From NCBI RefSeq assembly GCF_003432485.1, contig NZ_QVNQ01000004.1:62001-126000 (forward strand): a stretch of DNA of 64,000 bases, in the 5' to 3' direction. Both the position numbers and the translations under genes were made by a program. Shown here in pieces: positions 24,379 through 35,900 of this stretch; position 1 is the stretch's first letter; every line of letters starts with the position of its first letter. A model generated the notes under the pieces. That model did not search any database and had not been told where the DNA came from. It saw nothing but the letters and a program-made list of their open reading frames with translations. Source of the stretch: Actinomadura spongiicola (GTDB taxonomy: Bacteria > Actinomycetota > Actinomycetes > Streptosporangiales > Streptosporangiaceae).

Positions 24379-26062
24379 GAAGCGAGCGGACGTGCGAGGA
24401 AACGGACGCCAGAGGAACCTTGACGGTGTCGCCGGTGGCACGCGTGGTGACCTCGGCGGTGCCGTCGGCGAGGCCCCGGCGGCCCACGGTGACACGGAAC
24501 GGGATGCCGGTCAGTTCGGCGTCGCGGAACTTCACGCCCGCTCGTTCGGAACGGTCGTCGATGACCGTCTCGACGCCGGTGGACGTGAGGGCCGTGTAGA
24601 CGTCCTCGGCGGCCTGGGCGACCTCGGAGTCGTCCGACTGCGCGGCCACCACGACGACCTGGAACGGGGCGACGGACAGGGGCCAGACGATGCCGCGGTC
24701 GTCGTGGTGGTTCTCGACGATCGCGGCCATCGCGCGTTCGACGCCGATGCCGTAACTGCCCATGATCACCGGGACGCGGCGGCCGTCCGCCGCGAGGACC
24801 TCGGCGCCGAGCGCGCGGGCGTAGCGGTCGCCGAGCTTGAAGATGTGGCCGACCTCGATGGCCCGCTGGATCTCCAGGGGCTCCCCGCAGCGGACGCAGC
24901 GCTCGCCCGCCGCGACCTCCCGCAGGTCCGCCCACAGGCCGACGTCGATGTCGCGGTCGACGTCGACGCCGCGCAGGTGGACGTCGTCGGTGTTCGCGCC
25001 GGTGAACATGGCCCGGCGGCCGCGCAGCGCCTCGTCCGCGATCACCGGGAGCGACACGCCGACCGCGCCGAGGCTGCCCGGTAGCGCGCCGAGGGCGTCC
25101 CGGATCTCGGCCGGGTCGGCGGCGCGCAACGCGGTCGCGCCCGTCGCGTCCACGAGCTTCTGCTCGTTGAGGGGGTGGTCGCCGCGGAGAAGGACGAGCG
25201 TCAGCGTCCCGTCCAAGATGTAGACGAGGGTCTTGATCTGGCGGTCGGCGGGCGCGTCGTAGGCCAGCAGGTCCTCGATGGTGCGGACGCCCGGGGTGTC
25301 GAAACGCTCGGGGGTCGGGAGGCCGGGCTCGTCGGAGACGGCGGGCAGGACGGACGTCGCGCGTTCGATGTTGGCCGCGTAGCCGCAGGCGGCGCAGTGG
25401 ACGAGATGGTCCTCCCCGACGTCGGACGGGCACATGAACTCGGTGGAGCCGGAGCCGCCCATCGTGCCGCTGGACGCCTCGCACGGCAGCGCCGGAATGC
25501 CGAGCCGGTCGAAGATCCGCGTGTAGGCGCCGTGGTAGGCGTCGAACGAGGCGTCAAGGCCGGGACGGTCGATGTCGAAGCTGTAGGCGTCCTTCATGGT
25601 GAACTCGCGGGTCCGCATGAGGCCGCCCTTGGGGCGCGGCTCGTCCCGGAACTTCGTCTGGAACTGGTACCAGCTCTGCGGAAGCTGCCGGTAGGAGTTC
25701 AGCTCCCCGGCGACCGTCGCGAAGATCTCCTCGTGCGTCATGCCGAGGGCATGGTCGGCGCCGCGCCGGTCCCGGAGGCGGAACATCTCCCGGCCCATCA
25801 GGTCCCAGCGGCCGGACCGCTGCCACGGCTCGGCCGGGTGCAGGGCGGGCAGCAGCATCTCCTGCGCGCCGATCGCGTCCATCTCCGCCCGGACGATCGC
25901 GATGATCTTGGCCCGGACGCGGACGGCGAGCGGCAACAGAGAGTAGTGCCCGGCGGTGAGCTGCCGGATGTAGCCCGCGCGCAGCAACAGCCGGTGGCTC
26001 GGCGCGTCGGCCTCCGCCGGATCGTCACGGAGCGTGGGCGCGAACATCTGGGACCAGCGCAT
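24368..26062 (-). CDS. proS: Prolyl-tRNA synthetase, bacterial type with editing domain
   Basis: A 564-aa class II aminoacyl-tRNA synthetase that charges tRNA-Pro. Motif 2 is FRDEPRPKGGLMRTREFTMKDAYSF and motif 3 is GSYGIGVERAMAAIVE. Between them, about residues 220-400, lies the insertion (INS) domain that deacylates Ala-tRNA-Pro, so this is the true bacterial architecture. The C-terminal anticodon-binding domain ends VKVPLASV. ATG 26062 gives the family start RWSQMFAPTLRDDPAEA. It is divergent from a second, structurally different ProRS gene 70 nt away. The pair is discussed as a finding. Confidence 0.95.
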   Translation of the reverse strand: MRWSQMFAPTLRDDPAEADAPSHRLLLRAGYIRQLTAGHYSLLPLAVRVRAKIIAIVRAEMDAIGAQEMLLPALHPAEPWQRSGRWDLMGREMFRLRDRRGADHALGMTHEEIFATVAGELNSYRQLPQSWYQFQTKFRDEPRPKGGLMRTREFTMKDAYSFDIDRPGLDASFDAYHGAYTRIFDRLGIPALPCEASSGTMGGSGSTEFMCPSDVGEDHLVHCAACGYAANIERATSVLPAVSDEPGLPTPERFDTPGVRTIEDLLAYDAPADRQIKTLVYILDGTLTLVLLRGDHPLNEQKLVDATGATALRAADPAEIRDALGALPGSLGAVGVSLPVIADEALRGRRAMFTGANTDDVHLRGVDVDRDIDVGLWADLREVAAGERCVRCGEPLEIQRAIEVGHIFKLGDRYARALGAEVLAADGRRVPVIMGSYGIGVERAMAAIVENHHDDRGIVWPLSVAPFQVVVVAAQSDDSEVAQAAEDVYTALTSTGVETVIDDRSERAGVKFRDAELTGIPFRVTVGRRGLADGTAEVTTRATGDTVKVPLASVSSHVRSLLTG

Positions 26063-26075
26063 CCCGCGAGAGTAG

Positions 26076-27585
<1,510 letters not shown>

Positions 27586-27587
<2 letters not shown>

Positions 27588-27638
27588 CCGAACCGTCCGA
27601 CCGCACCGTCCGACCGACCCGTCCGACCGAACCGGTCC
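27586..27638 (+). repeat. Four tandem 13-bp repeats
   Basis: Consecutive units GACCGAACCGTCC, GACCGCACCGTCC, GACCGACCCGTCC and GACCGAACCGGTCC begin at the stop codon of the second ProRS gene. No role is evident; slippage is a simple origin. Confidence 0.85.
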
Positions 27639-27664
27639 CTGCGGTAGGCGACCCCTGACCCGGT

Positions 27665-27686
27665 ACCGGCCGCCGGCCGTGCCGGT
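27665..27686. terminator. Possible terminator between convergent genes
   Basis: A GC-rich inverted repeat (ACCGGC ... GCCGGT with a 10-nt loop) lies between the convergent second proS and the DUF6328 gene, touching the latter's stop codon. The stem is short and no T tract follows, so this is a weak call. Confidence 0.38.
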
Positions 27687-28222
27687 CAGGTGTCGTCGTT
27701 CTGTAGTCTGCGGTTCGCGGCTCGCCGTGTCAGATAGGGCTGGACGAACCACGCCCATCCGGACAGCAGCAGGACGACCGCGATCGTGACGACCGTCAGG
27801 GCCGCCTTCTCCTCCAGCGACTCGACGATCAGCGTGGTCGCCGCGGTGATCGAGATGCTGAGCGCGAACGCGCCGAGGATCCCGAACCGGTTCGCGCGGC
27901 GGATCAGCAGCGCCTTCTGCCCGAGCTGGAACAGGATCCGGTGCTGGAACACGGGCGCGATGAAGCAGATCGAGGCGAACGCCGCACCGAACAGGGCGAT
28001 GTAGAACAACGTCACCCCCGGGCCGTCGACCTCGTGGAAGTTCGCGGAGAACGGCACGGTGAGCAGGAAGGCGAAGAGAACCTGCACACCGGTGACCGCG
28101 ACGCGGAACCCCTGGAGGAGTTCCATCAACTGTCGGTCGAGACGTTCGTGCTCGGTCTCGTTGCGGGGCTTGTCCGCAGGATCCACGGTCATGGGAAAAG
28201 ATCTACCCTGCAAATCGGACAT
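27686..28222 (-). CDS. DUF6328-family membrane protein
   Basis: A 178-aa integral membrane protein with four hydrophobic segments near residues 45-62, 72-90, 118-135 and 143-160. Family-like features are HERLDRQLMELLQGFRVAVTGVQVLFAFLLTVPF and PVFQHRILFQ. Function is unknown across the family. Its ATG 28222 comes 3 nt after the stop of the SpoIIE-phosphatase gene, so the pair is an operon; ATG 28192 (MTVDPADK) is an alternative start. Coupling to a GAF/PAS phosphatase suggests a link to envelope stress signalling, inferred from neighbourhood only. Confidence 0.85.
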   Translation of the reverse strand: MSDLQGRSFPMTVDPADKPRNETEHERLDRQLMELLQGFRVAVTGVQVLFAFLLTVPFSANFHEVDGPGVTLFYIALFGAAFASICFIAPVFQHRILFQLGQKALLIRRANRFGILGAFALSISITAATTLIVESLEEKAALTVVTIAVVLLLSGWAWFVQPYLTRRAANRRLQNDDT

Positions 28223-28225
28223 CTA

Positions 28226-30220
28226 TCAGGTAAGGGACGGTGGTTCCACCCGCATCGCCAGCATCGACACGTCGTCGCGAAGGTCGCCGTCGCAGAACTC
28301 CAGCAGCACCCGCTCCACCCCGGCGAGCATCCCCTGCGGGGTGTCGCCCGCGTGCGCCGCGAGGGTCTCCAGGAGGCGTTCCTGCCCGAACTCCTGCCGC
28401 ATCATGTCGCACGCCTCAAGGACGCCGTCCGAATGCAGGATCAGCGTGTCGCCCGCGGTGAGATCGACCGTGTCGAGGCCCGGCTCGAAGTCCTCGAACA
28501 GGCCGAGCGGGACACCGCCACGGGACGCCGTCCTGATCACGCCGTCCGCGCGGACCACGATCGCCGGGGGATGGCCCGCCGTGCCGAGCGACACGATGAC
28601 CTTCTCCGTCTCCACCGTCAACCCGGCCATGACGGCGGTGACGAAGCGGTCCTCGTCCAGCAGCGCCTCGTTCACGATGCCGAGCACGTCCCCGGGCCGC
28701 GATCGCCACCGGGATGCCAGCCGCGCGCAGTGCCGGGCCGTCGCCGTCACCGCCGCCGCGTCCTCGCCCTTGCCGCACACGTCGCCGAGGATGAGCCCCC
28801 AGCCGTTCTCGGTGCGGAACACGTCGTAGAAGTCGCCGCCGACCTCCGAGCCGTGCGTCGCCGTCAGGTACTTCGCGGCCACGGTCACCCCCTCGATGGT
28901 CGGCAGCACCCGCGGCAGCAGCCCGGCCTGCAACGTCTCCGCGACCTCCGCGCGGCGCCGGTAGAGCCGCGCCGCCCTGATCACCAGGGCCAGATAGCGG
29001 CCGAGGCGCTGGACGACGCCGAGGTCCATGAGGTCGAACGGGCCGTACTCGCCGCTCGCCGCCAACGTGATCGTCCCGATGGCGCGGTCGCCGTCCTCGA
29101 TCGGGACGCTCAGCACCGACGTCGCGCCGATCTTGCCGCAGACCGGTTGGCCGTCCGGGCAGACGCCGAGGACGTCGAGGCTCTCCACATGCGGTCGCAG
29201 CGCGCTCTGCCGGGTGACGAACACGGTGTGCGGGAGCGTCCCGTCGACCGGGTCGACCTCCTCCAGGGTCCGCGCGGCCTCCACGGAATGCTCGTCCTCG
29301 GGGCCCATCACGACCTGCCGGCGTAGCGGGATCTTGCCCGCCACGTGGGCGCCGGTGGGCGCGGCCCCCGCCGGGCCGCCGCCGCTCGGCACCGTCAGGT
29401 CGATGAACGCCCAGTCGGCCAGCTCGGCGGCCAGCAGCCGGGCGCACCGCCGGACCGCCACCGTCTCGTTGAAGACCGGCTCGTCCAGCAGCAGCTCGCT
29501 GGCGGTCGCGAGGACGTCCATCCGGTGCACGATCGTCGCGACGGCCTCGTCGTCGGGCGGCCCGCCCTGTGCGCCCCTGGTCTGCGCGACCTTCGCCCGC
29601 GGGGAGCGCGCAGGGTCCTGCCCGTCCTGGGCGGACGTGTCGTCGGTGGGGGTGTTCGTAGAACCGGCGGCCACCATGACCATCGGATCGGGTTCGCCGC
29701 GGATCCACACGCGGGCGAACGTCACCACCGCGTCCACCGGACGGTCCCGGCCCAGGAAACGGACCTGGACGCGGCGGCGGCGGCCCGTCCGGACCACCGC
29801 GGCGAGTTGCGACCGCACCGCCGCACGGGTCGCCATGTCGCAGAACGCAGTGAACTGTTTACCCGACACATATCCGGACGACGTGCCGAGCAGCATCGCC
29901 GCCTGCCGGTTGACCCGCCGCACGCTCGTGTTGCGGTCCAGCAGGAACAGGGGCACCGGGGCGTCCTGGAAGACGGTCCGCAGGACCCGCCGCTCGTTCT
30001 CCGCCGCCGCCGACCCGCCCTGCTCGCCGATGTGCTCGCCGCCCATCGTCCGGAGCACGGTCAGCGCCAGCTCCAACTCGACCAGCGCCGCGTCCAGCGT
30101 GACCCGTAGGTCGGGTTCGGGCACGCCCGCGGCCTGGCGCAGCTCACCGATGCGCCCTTCGAGGTCCGAGATCTCCCGCATCAGGGACTCGGGTTCGAGC
30201 TGGTCGGGCCGATCGTGCAT
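28226..30220 (-). CDS. SpoIIE-type PP2C phosphatase with PAS and GAF domains
   Basis: A 664-aa soluble signalling phosphatase. A short coiled coil is followed by a PAS domain (VFQDAPVPLFLLDRNTSVRRVN, about residues 88-180). A GAF domain follows at about 235-430 and a C-terminal SpoIIE/RsbU phosphatase at about 440-660. The phosphatase metal-site pattern is visible: VGGDFYDVF, LILGDVCGKG and GVLEACD. Such enzymes dephosphorylate STAS-domain antagonists in partner-switching sigma control. ATG 30218-30220 has GAGGGAGA upstream. No anti-sigma kinase is fused here, unlike the phosphatase at 36419. The closest STAS candidate in the window is at 48348. Confidence 0.93.
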   Translation of the reverse strand: MHDRPDQLEPESLMREISDLEGRIGELRQAAGVPEPDLRVTLDAALVELELALTVLRTMGGEHIGEQGGSAAAENERRVLRTVFQDAPVPLFLLDRNTSVRRVNRQAAMLLGTSSGYVSGKQFTAFCDMATRAAVRSQLAAVVRTGRRRRVQVRFLGRDRPVDAVVTFARVWIRGEPDPMVMVAAGSTNTPTDDTSAQDGQDPARSPRAKVAQTRGAQGGPPDDEAVATIVHRMDVLATASELLLDEPVFNETVAVRRCARLLAAELADWAFIDLTVPSGGGPAGAAPTGAHVAGKIPLRRQVVMGPEDEHSVEAARTLEEVDPVDGTLPHTVFVTRQSALRPHVESLDVLGVCPDGQPVCGKIGATSVLSVPIEDGDRAIGTITLAASGEYGPFDLMDLGVVQRLGRYLALVIRAARLYRRRAEVAETLQAGLLPRVLPTIEGVTVAAKYLTATHGSEVGGDFYDVFRTENGWGLILGDVCGKGEDAAAVTATARHCARLASRWRSRPGDVLGIVNEALLDEDRFVTAVMAGLTVETEKVIVSLGTAGHPPAIVVRADGVIRTASRGGVPLGLFEDFEPGLDTVDLTAGDTLILHSDGVLEACDMMRQEFGQERLLETLAAHAGDTPQGMLAGVERVLLEFCDGDLRDDVSMLAMRVEPPSLT

Positions 30221-30359
30221 CTGGTCTCCCTCTCATCCAGCCACATGGCGGAGCCAGGGCGGCCTCCGCCCTTCCGGGACCGGAGATCACCGGGCCGCCT
30301 TCCGCGGTCCGGCAGTGCGCAGCTTATGCGCCGCACCCGTATGCGCCTAGATATCTGGC

Positions 30360-31205
30360 CTAGGGAAGCCCCTGGTGACCGACGATACGCTGGGCGAGCG
30401 CGGTGAGCTTCACGTGACGTGTCTGTGAGATGCGCCGTAGCTCGGCGAACGCCTCGTCGGCGTCGCATCCGAGCGCGTGCATCAGGATGCCCTTCGCCTG
30501 GTCGACGATGGCCCGTGCCTCCACCGCCTCCTGCAACTGTATGGCGGTGCGGTGCACGTCGTCGTACTGCTGGGTGTTGCTGACCGCGGCGGTGCCCTGC
30601 GCGATCAGCAGGGACGCCAGCGCGTGCCGGTCGTGCCCCAGCGCCTTCGGCGTCACCCCGTACAGGGTGAGCGTGACCAGGACGGGCGGGTTCAGATGCG
30701 GGGTCGTGGTGAAACATCGCACCCCGCGGCGGAGCATGTCGGACATCGCCTCCGGCCAGCGGGTCTCCCCGAGGATGTCGTCCGACGACAGCGTCCGGCG
30801 GTCCAGCACCACGTCGAAGATCGGTCCGTGGCCGCGGGACAACTGCCGGTCGGTCACCTCGGCGAGGTCGGGATGGCTGGCCGCGGCGGCCAGCGGCTCG
30901 GGACGGGTCTCCTCCGGCGCCGGGACGTCCGGCGGGAACACCTCCGGCGCGGGCGTCTGCGCCGGAACGCGCGGCATCTCCCGGGACGGGTCGGGCGGCA
31001 GCCCGAGCGCCGACCCCGGATCGTTTCCGGCCGTGTCCGGCAACGCCCAGCGCACGCTCGCCGCCCCCGCGCACCCCGGAACGGCGCGCGAGGCGAGTTC
31101 CGTCACCCGGTGCAGGGTGCCGATGTCGGACGACTCCCCGACCATTCCGAGCCGGGCGATCTCCAACGCGAGCTGGTCCGTCAGGACCGTTTCGGTGGGT
31201 GTCAC
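30360..31205 (-). CDS. GAF-ANTAR domain protein
   Basis: A 281-aa protein with a GAF-like region interrupted by a Pro-rich stretch (about residues 70-110), and a C-terminal ANTAR RNA-binding module. The ANTAR pattern is clear: AIVDQAKGILMHALGCDADEAF followed by LRRISQTRHVKLTALAQRIV. ANTAR proteins bind paired hairpins in transcripts and prevent termination; actinobacterial ones often respond to ligands through GAF. GTG 31205 is the start. It lies 139 nt upstream of the SpoIIE gene on the same strand, probably a separate unit. Confidence 0.9.
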   Translation of the reverse strand: MTPTETVLTDQLALEIARLGMVGESSDIGTLHRVTELASRAVPGCAGAASVRWALPDTAGNDPGSALGLPPDPSREMPRVPAQTPAPEVFPPDVPAPEETRPEPLAAAASHPDLAEVTDRQLSRGHGPIFDVVLDRRTLSSDDILGETRWPEAMSDMLRRGVRCFTTTPHLNPPVLVTLTLYGVTPKALGHDRHALASLLIAQGTAAVSNTQQYDDVHRTAIQLQEAVEARAIVDQAKGILMHALGCDADEAFAELRRISQTRHVKLTALAQRIVGHQGLP

Positions 31206-31231
31206 CCTTACGACTCTACGCGTGCGCCGCG

Positions 31232-31651
31232 CTAGTTGTTCGGGGGCGCCTTGCTGATCTTGCTCAGCGGGCCGTCCTCCCCGTCGGCGAGGACCAGGTC
31301 ACCGATGGACACGATTCCGACCGGACGCTGCTCGTCGTCCACGACGGGAAGCCGCCGCACGGCCTGTTCGACCATCAGCCGCGCCGCCGTCACGGTGTCG
31401 TCGTCGAGCCGCAGGGTGGTCAGTTCGGCCGTGCACACGTCCCCGAGGGGAGTGAGAGAAGTGTCACGGCTCTCCGCGACGGCTCGGACCACGATGTCAC
31501 GATCGGTGATCAGGCCGCAGAGCCGTCCGGCATAGGTGACCAGCACGTCCCCGATGCCATGGTCCCGCATGACCTGGGCGGCCTCGTACAGCGTCGCGTC
31601 CAACGGCAATGTATGGGGCTTGGCCGTCATCACGTCGCGGACCCTGTTCAT
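31232..31651 (-). CDS. CBS-domain pair protein
   Basis: A 139-aa protein made of two CBS domains: an N-terminal MTAKPHTLPLDATLYEAAQVMRDHGIGDVLV and a C-terminal VEQAVRRLPVVDDEQRPVGIVSIGDL. CBS pairs sense adenosine nucleotides. This stand-alone type resembles actinobacterial hypoxia/stress proteins of the Hrp1 kind, though that is inference. ATG 31651 is selected for its strong site, GAGGAG 9 nt upstream; the frame remains open further upstream without a ribosome site. It lies 26 nt upstream of the ANTAR gene on the same strand, so they may be co-transcribed. Confidence 0.92.
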   Translation of the reverse strand: MNRVRDVMTAKPHTLPLDATLYEAAQVMRDHGIGDVLVTYAGRLCGLITDRDIVVRAVAESRDTSLTPLGDVCTAELTTLRLDDDTVTAARLMVEQAVRRLPVVDDEQRPVGIVSIGDLVLADGEDGPLSKISKAPPNN

Positions 31652-31859
31652 GGCATTTCTCTCCTCTTTAGGCCCTGACGGGCCTCCATCGTCGAGAAAC
31701 GCGGGCGATCGCCGGCATCGCCTCGTCACGCCCGGCGAGGTGGCCGATCGCGGGCGTCGGGCTGCTGCGTGGTTACGACGATGGGTTGGGGTTGGTGGAT
31801 GACCGGATGAGTTTCGCTCTCGGTACCCGGTGGACAACCCCTCATGCACCGAACAGGAC

Positions 31860-31890
31860 GATCCCGCAAGCACGGGGCACCTGCGGGATC
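31860..31890. terminator. Possible terminator after the ECF sigma gene
   Basis: A perfect 9-bp stem (GATCCCGCA / TGCGGGATC) with a 13-nt loop starts 34 nt past the stop of the ECF sigma gene on the minus strand. On the plus strand it is followed by GCGTCTTTCC. It could also be an upstream element for the CBS gene. Confidence 0.5.
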
Positions 31891-31923
31891 GCGTCTTTCC
31901 GGATCCTCAGAGAGGACGGGGGC

Positions 31924-32523
31924 TCAGGCGGCGAGCACGTGGTCGGAGAGGGCTTCGCGGAGCTGCTTGCGGCCGCGGTGGAGTCGGGACATGACCGTGC
32001 CGATGGGCGTGCCCATCATCTGGGCGATCTCCTTGTAGGGGTACCCCTCGACGTCGGCGAGGTACACGGCGTCGCGGAAGTCCTTGGGCAGGGCGCGCAG
32101 GGCCGCGGCGATCCCGGCGTCGGGGATGCGGTCGAGCGCCTCCGACTCCGCGGACCGGAAACCGGACGAGCTGGCCTCGGCCTGGGCGATCTGCCATTCC
32201 TCCAGTTCCTCGGAACCGGCCCGCTGGGGCTCGCGCTGCTTCTTGCGGTAGGTGTTGATGAAGTTGTTGGTGAGGATGCGGTGCAGCCAGGCCTTGAGAT
32301 TCGTGCCTTCCTGGAACTGGTGGAAGTTCACGTACGCCTTGGCCAGGGTCTCCTGGACGAGGTCCTCGGCGTCCGCACTGTTGCGGGTCATGCGGACCGC
32401 GCTGACGTACAGCGGGTCGGCGAGCGGCAGCACGTCGCGCTCGTAGCGTCGCGTGCTCTCGATGGTCGCGTTGTTCTCGGTGTCGCGGTTCTTGGCGTCG
32501 CGGCGGATGGTGACAGCGGTCAT
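31924..32523 (-). CDS. ECF sigma factor, SigR-like
   Basis: A 199-aa ECF sigma factor closely patterned on Streptomyces SigR, the disulfide-stress sigma. Region 2 is [52 protein letters not shown] and region 4 is [31 protein letters not shown] 32523 has GGGGAG 7 nt upstream. A SigR is normally followed by its zinc anti-sigma gene rsrA; here the next gene on that side is a CBS protein after a 272-nt gap and a hairpin. It is therefore either a SigR paralogue controlled by another anti-sigma factor, or a free-standing one. Confidence 0.88.
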   Translation of the reverse strand: MTAVTIRRDAKNRDTENNATIESTRRYERDVLPLADPLYVSAVRMTRNSADAEDLVQETLAKAYVNFHQFQEGTNLKAWLHRILTNNFINTYRKKQREPQRAGSEELEEWQIAQAEASSSGFRSAESEALDRIPDAGIAAALRALPKDFRDAVYLADVEGYPYKEIAQMMGTPIGTVMSRLHRGRKQLREALSDHVLAA

Positions 32524-32937
32524 CGTTCGCTCCCCGTGGATAGTGGCCCGTGGCCGTACCGGTTTCTGGCGCGTGTTCGGGGGCACGCGCGGACCGGGCG
32601 GACGAGCCGCCCACCGTCAGGTGATACGTGCCACCGTTCCCGGCGGGTTCGCGTGCGGCCTCGTTCGAGGGTCGGGTCGAGGCTCGTGCGTCGGATCGGC
32701 TGTGCCAGGGCGACCCCGTTCTGCGGGACGTCGCGGGCCGTGCTCGATCAGAAAGATTCCACCCACCGGTGGTCTTCCTGCCTTGTAAGACGCGGGGGAG
32801 GGCGTGAATGGTTGCGTCTGACCACGTGTCGTTCATCACATGCTGCTGCGCCGTTAACTGATCTTGCGGTATGGGGACCCGGGCCCGGGAGCCCGGCGTG
32901 GCCGGGCTCCCGGTGTCCGTTCTCCGGGGTCGTCGGG
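32524..32937. other. 414-nt intergenic region
   Basis: No gene is supported here. It holds the M14 peptidase terminator at 32885-32913, a 10-bp palindrome CCACCGGTGG at 32763-32772, and the upstream region of the ECF sigma gene. On the minus strand there are GGAAT and GGAAC elements of ECF -35 type, but I see no matching GTT at 16-18 nt, so autoregulation is not supported by eye. Confidence 0.6.
32885..32913 (-). terminator. Terminator of the M14 peptidase gene
   Basis: A perfect 13-bp stem (CCGGGAGCCCGGC / GCCGGGCTCCCGG) with a 3-nt loop lies 24 nt past the peptidase stop. It is all G/C at the base and lacks a T tract, the common actinobacterial form. Confidence 0.75.
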
Positions 32938-35900
32938 TCAGTCGAGCAGGTGGTCGAGTGCCCTGGCGATCAGGGCGCGCTGGTCCGCGGCCTGCTCGAC
33001 GCCGAAGCCGAGCAGGACGGTGTCCCTGGTCGCGACCGCCGAGACGGCGTCGATCTGTGCCTGCGCGCGGACGAACTCGGTCGTGTTCCCGGGGCTTCCG
33101 GGCGGGGCGCCCTTGACGGCCCACGGGCCGAGACCGGATTCGAAGCCTTCGGCCTCAGGCTGCCCGCCGGACGTGGTGATCTTCGTGTCGTCGATGAACA
33201 GCCCCGTTCCGCCGGATCCGGGGTCGCTCACGTAGGAGATGGACACCTCGACTTTCTTGCCCGCGTAGGCGGACAGGTCGAACGCGACGGGAACCCAGCC
33301 GTTGGAGTTGCCGGTGATGGCGTTCCACTGGCCCGACGTCCCGGTGTTGCGGCAGGGATTGCCCCCGGTCAGGTAGTGGCCGAGGAACGGGTGCATGGCC
33401 AGGAGGTAACCCTGTTCGCAATCCGTCGGGACGTTGGTGCTCGTCCGGCCGTTCTTGTCGGCCAGCGTGGTCCAGTCCTCGGCCCCGGCGGTGTGCGCCT
33501 CGACGATGATGTTGTCGTAACCCGTCTCGGTGCTGTAGGAGAGCTGGGCCTGGAGGGTCGGCGCCTGCGCGGCGGTGACCGTGGACAGGTCGACCGTCCG
33601 GGTCAGTCGCCGATAGCTGGCGTCCTCGTGCGCCCCGGCCACGTACCACTGGCCCTCGATGGGTTCGGTGGGCGCGGCCGCGCCGGTGTAGTCGCCCGCC
33701 TTCCAGCTCTTGAACTGCGGGAAGTCGTCCTTGGGCAGGACGGTGGAGGTGACCTGGAATCCGCCCGCCTCGTTCAGGGGGTTGGACGGGGTCCCGGTCA
33801 GTTTCGAGGTGAGGTTCTTGTACGGGGTGTCGGTACCGGTGAACGCGGTCGGTGCGCCGACGAGTTGCCTGTCATAGGCGCCTAGGTAGTACTGGAAGAA
33901 GTCGTCCGACAGCAGCTCGCAGTCGTCACGGAAATTGCTGGTGACCACGCACGGCTTCTCGGGGTGCCCCTTCAGGCCGTAGAAGATGCCTCCGCCGTTG
34001 AGACGGCTGACCGGGCCGTAGTATCCGGTCGTCTCACCGGCGTGCAGGAGCTTCCCGCCCTCGTTCAGGTAAGAGCGGACCGACAGGACGAGGTCCTTCG
34101 CGCGGTCGGCCACCTGCGAGTCGGGCTGGTCTCCGAGGTAGGTCTTCACCGGGTCGTCGGCGGGGTCCTGGGTGAGACGGTTGTCGCCCAGGTACCAGAC
34201 GGCCGCGTCGAAGTGGCCCAGAACGCCGAGGTCATGCGGGACGCCGTCCTTGTCGATGTCCCAGACGAGCGGCTTGTGCTTGGCGGACTTGACGAGGTCG
34301 GCGTACTGCTGGGCGTAGCGGGGCTTGTTCGTCCCGGCCGGGTACTTCGGATTGATTCCGGTGTAGTCCTCGTCCGCGATGATCAGGACATCGGCCTTCT
34401 GCTGGTCACGGACGGTGTAGGTGAAGTGCTTGCTCTCGACGACGCGGATGCCGTCCTTCCTGCCGCTGAACCACACCTCGACCTTGTCGCCGGGCTTCTG
34501 CCGTCTGACCTGGCCGCGGAACTCGCCGTAGTAGAGGTCGTTCTCGTCGCCGTACCGCTCGCCGCCGTCCCACTCGTGCACGCGGGTGGTCTGCTCGCGG
34601 CCGCCGTTGATCCGGTAGTGCAGCTGCTTGTGGCTCAACGACCTGCGGATCACCGAGGCGACCTCCTGCGAGCCGCCGTACGACGTGGTGAACGCGTCGG
34701 TCTCGAAGTCGGGCGTGGTCCGGCCGACGGGGGAGACGGGCTCGTCCGGGTTCTGCGCGGACTTGCCGACCGCGAGGGCGAACGCCAGGTTCTTCTGGAA
34801 CTCCTTCTGGACGAGCGTCTCGTCGTCCGGGAACTCGAAGACGCTGCCGCAGTTCTCGGGCTCCCACTCGTCGTCCGGGTCGGACCGCGAGGCCGTCACG
34901 CAGGTCGCCATCTCCGGCGTGATCGACAGGGCGCCGTAGTGGTTGTCGGCCTGCCCGTCGGTGTCGCCGTTGGTGGTGTACAGCTGCGCGCCGAGCTCCG
35001 GGGTGTAGCCGGGGACGGCCGGGTGGTCGATGTCGCCGAGCAGCGCGTCGTGGATCACGTCGTCGGGGCTGCGGGTCAGCGCCTGCCAGCCGACCCCGTG
35101 CAGCAGCAGCTCCGCGGCCGAGTGGTAGTTGATCAGGTAGGCCGGGCGGAGCCGCTTGTAGAGGTTCATCTGCGCCCGGGTCTCGGGCTCGGACGCCGGC
35201 GACTTGCCGCGGTAGGTCTGGCTGGCGGGCTGCGGCGAGGAGCCCTCGTTGTCATAGCCCCACTTGTGGGGGAAGTTGCGGTTGAGGTCGATGCCGTCCG
35301 CGCCGGTGATCTGGCCGTCGCCGTCGTTGTCGCGGACGTTCTTGCGCCAGAGCCGGAACCCCTCCGTGAACGTCAGGTCGTAGCCGTCGACGTTCACGAC
35401 CGGGACGAACCACAGCTCGGTCGAGTCGATGATCTTGGTGATCTCGGCGTTCTCGCCGTAGCCCTCGACATAGTGGTGCAGCAGCCGGCGCACCATCTCC
35501 GGCGTGATCCACTCGCGGGCGTGCTGCGCGGCCTGGTAGACCACGACCGGCCTGTCGGTCCGCTTGTGCCGTGCCACGTCCTTGGTGACCCGGACGGCGG
35601 TGATCGGCTTGCCCTGGACGGTCTCGCCGATGTCCACGGCGGACGCGATGGACGAGTGGTCGGCCGCGACCTTCAGCAGCTCCTCGCGGAGGTTGCCGGG
35701 GCCGGTGTAGGGGCGGAACACCTTGGGCGCGGCCGCCTTGGCGCGCTGCCTGGCGTCCTTGCCGCCGACCTTCTTCACGGTGAGGCCGAGGCCGTGCCGG
35801 TTGAGCGCGGCGGCCTGGGCGGCGCTCATGACGGCCTCGACGTGGACGCCGCCCTTCTTCTTGCTCTTGGAGAACCGGACGTCCTCGCGATCGAGACCGG

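Noticed and set aside
32524-32650. SigR autoregulatory promoter (GGAAT-18-GTT)
   Set aside because: GGAAC and GGAAT occur, but no GTT at the right distance.
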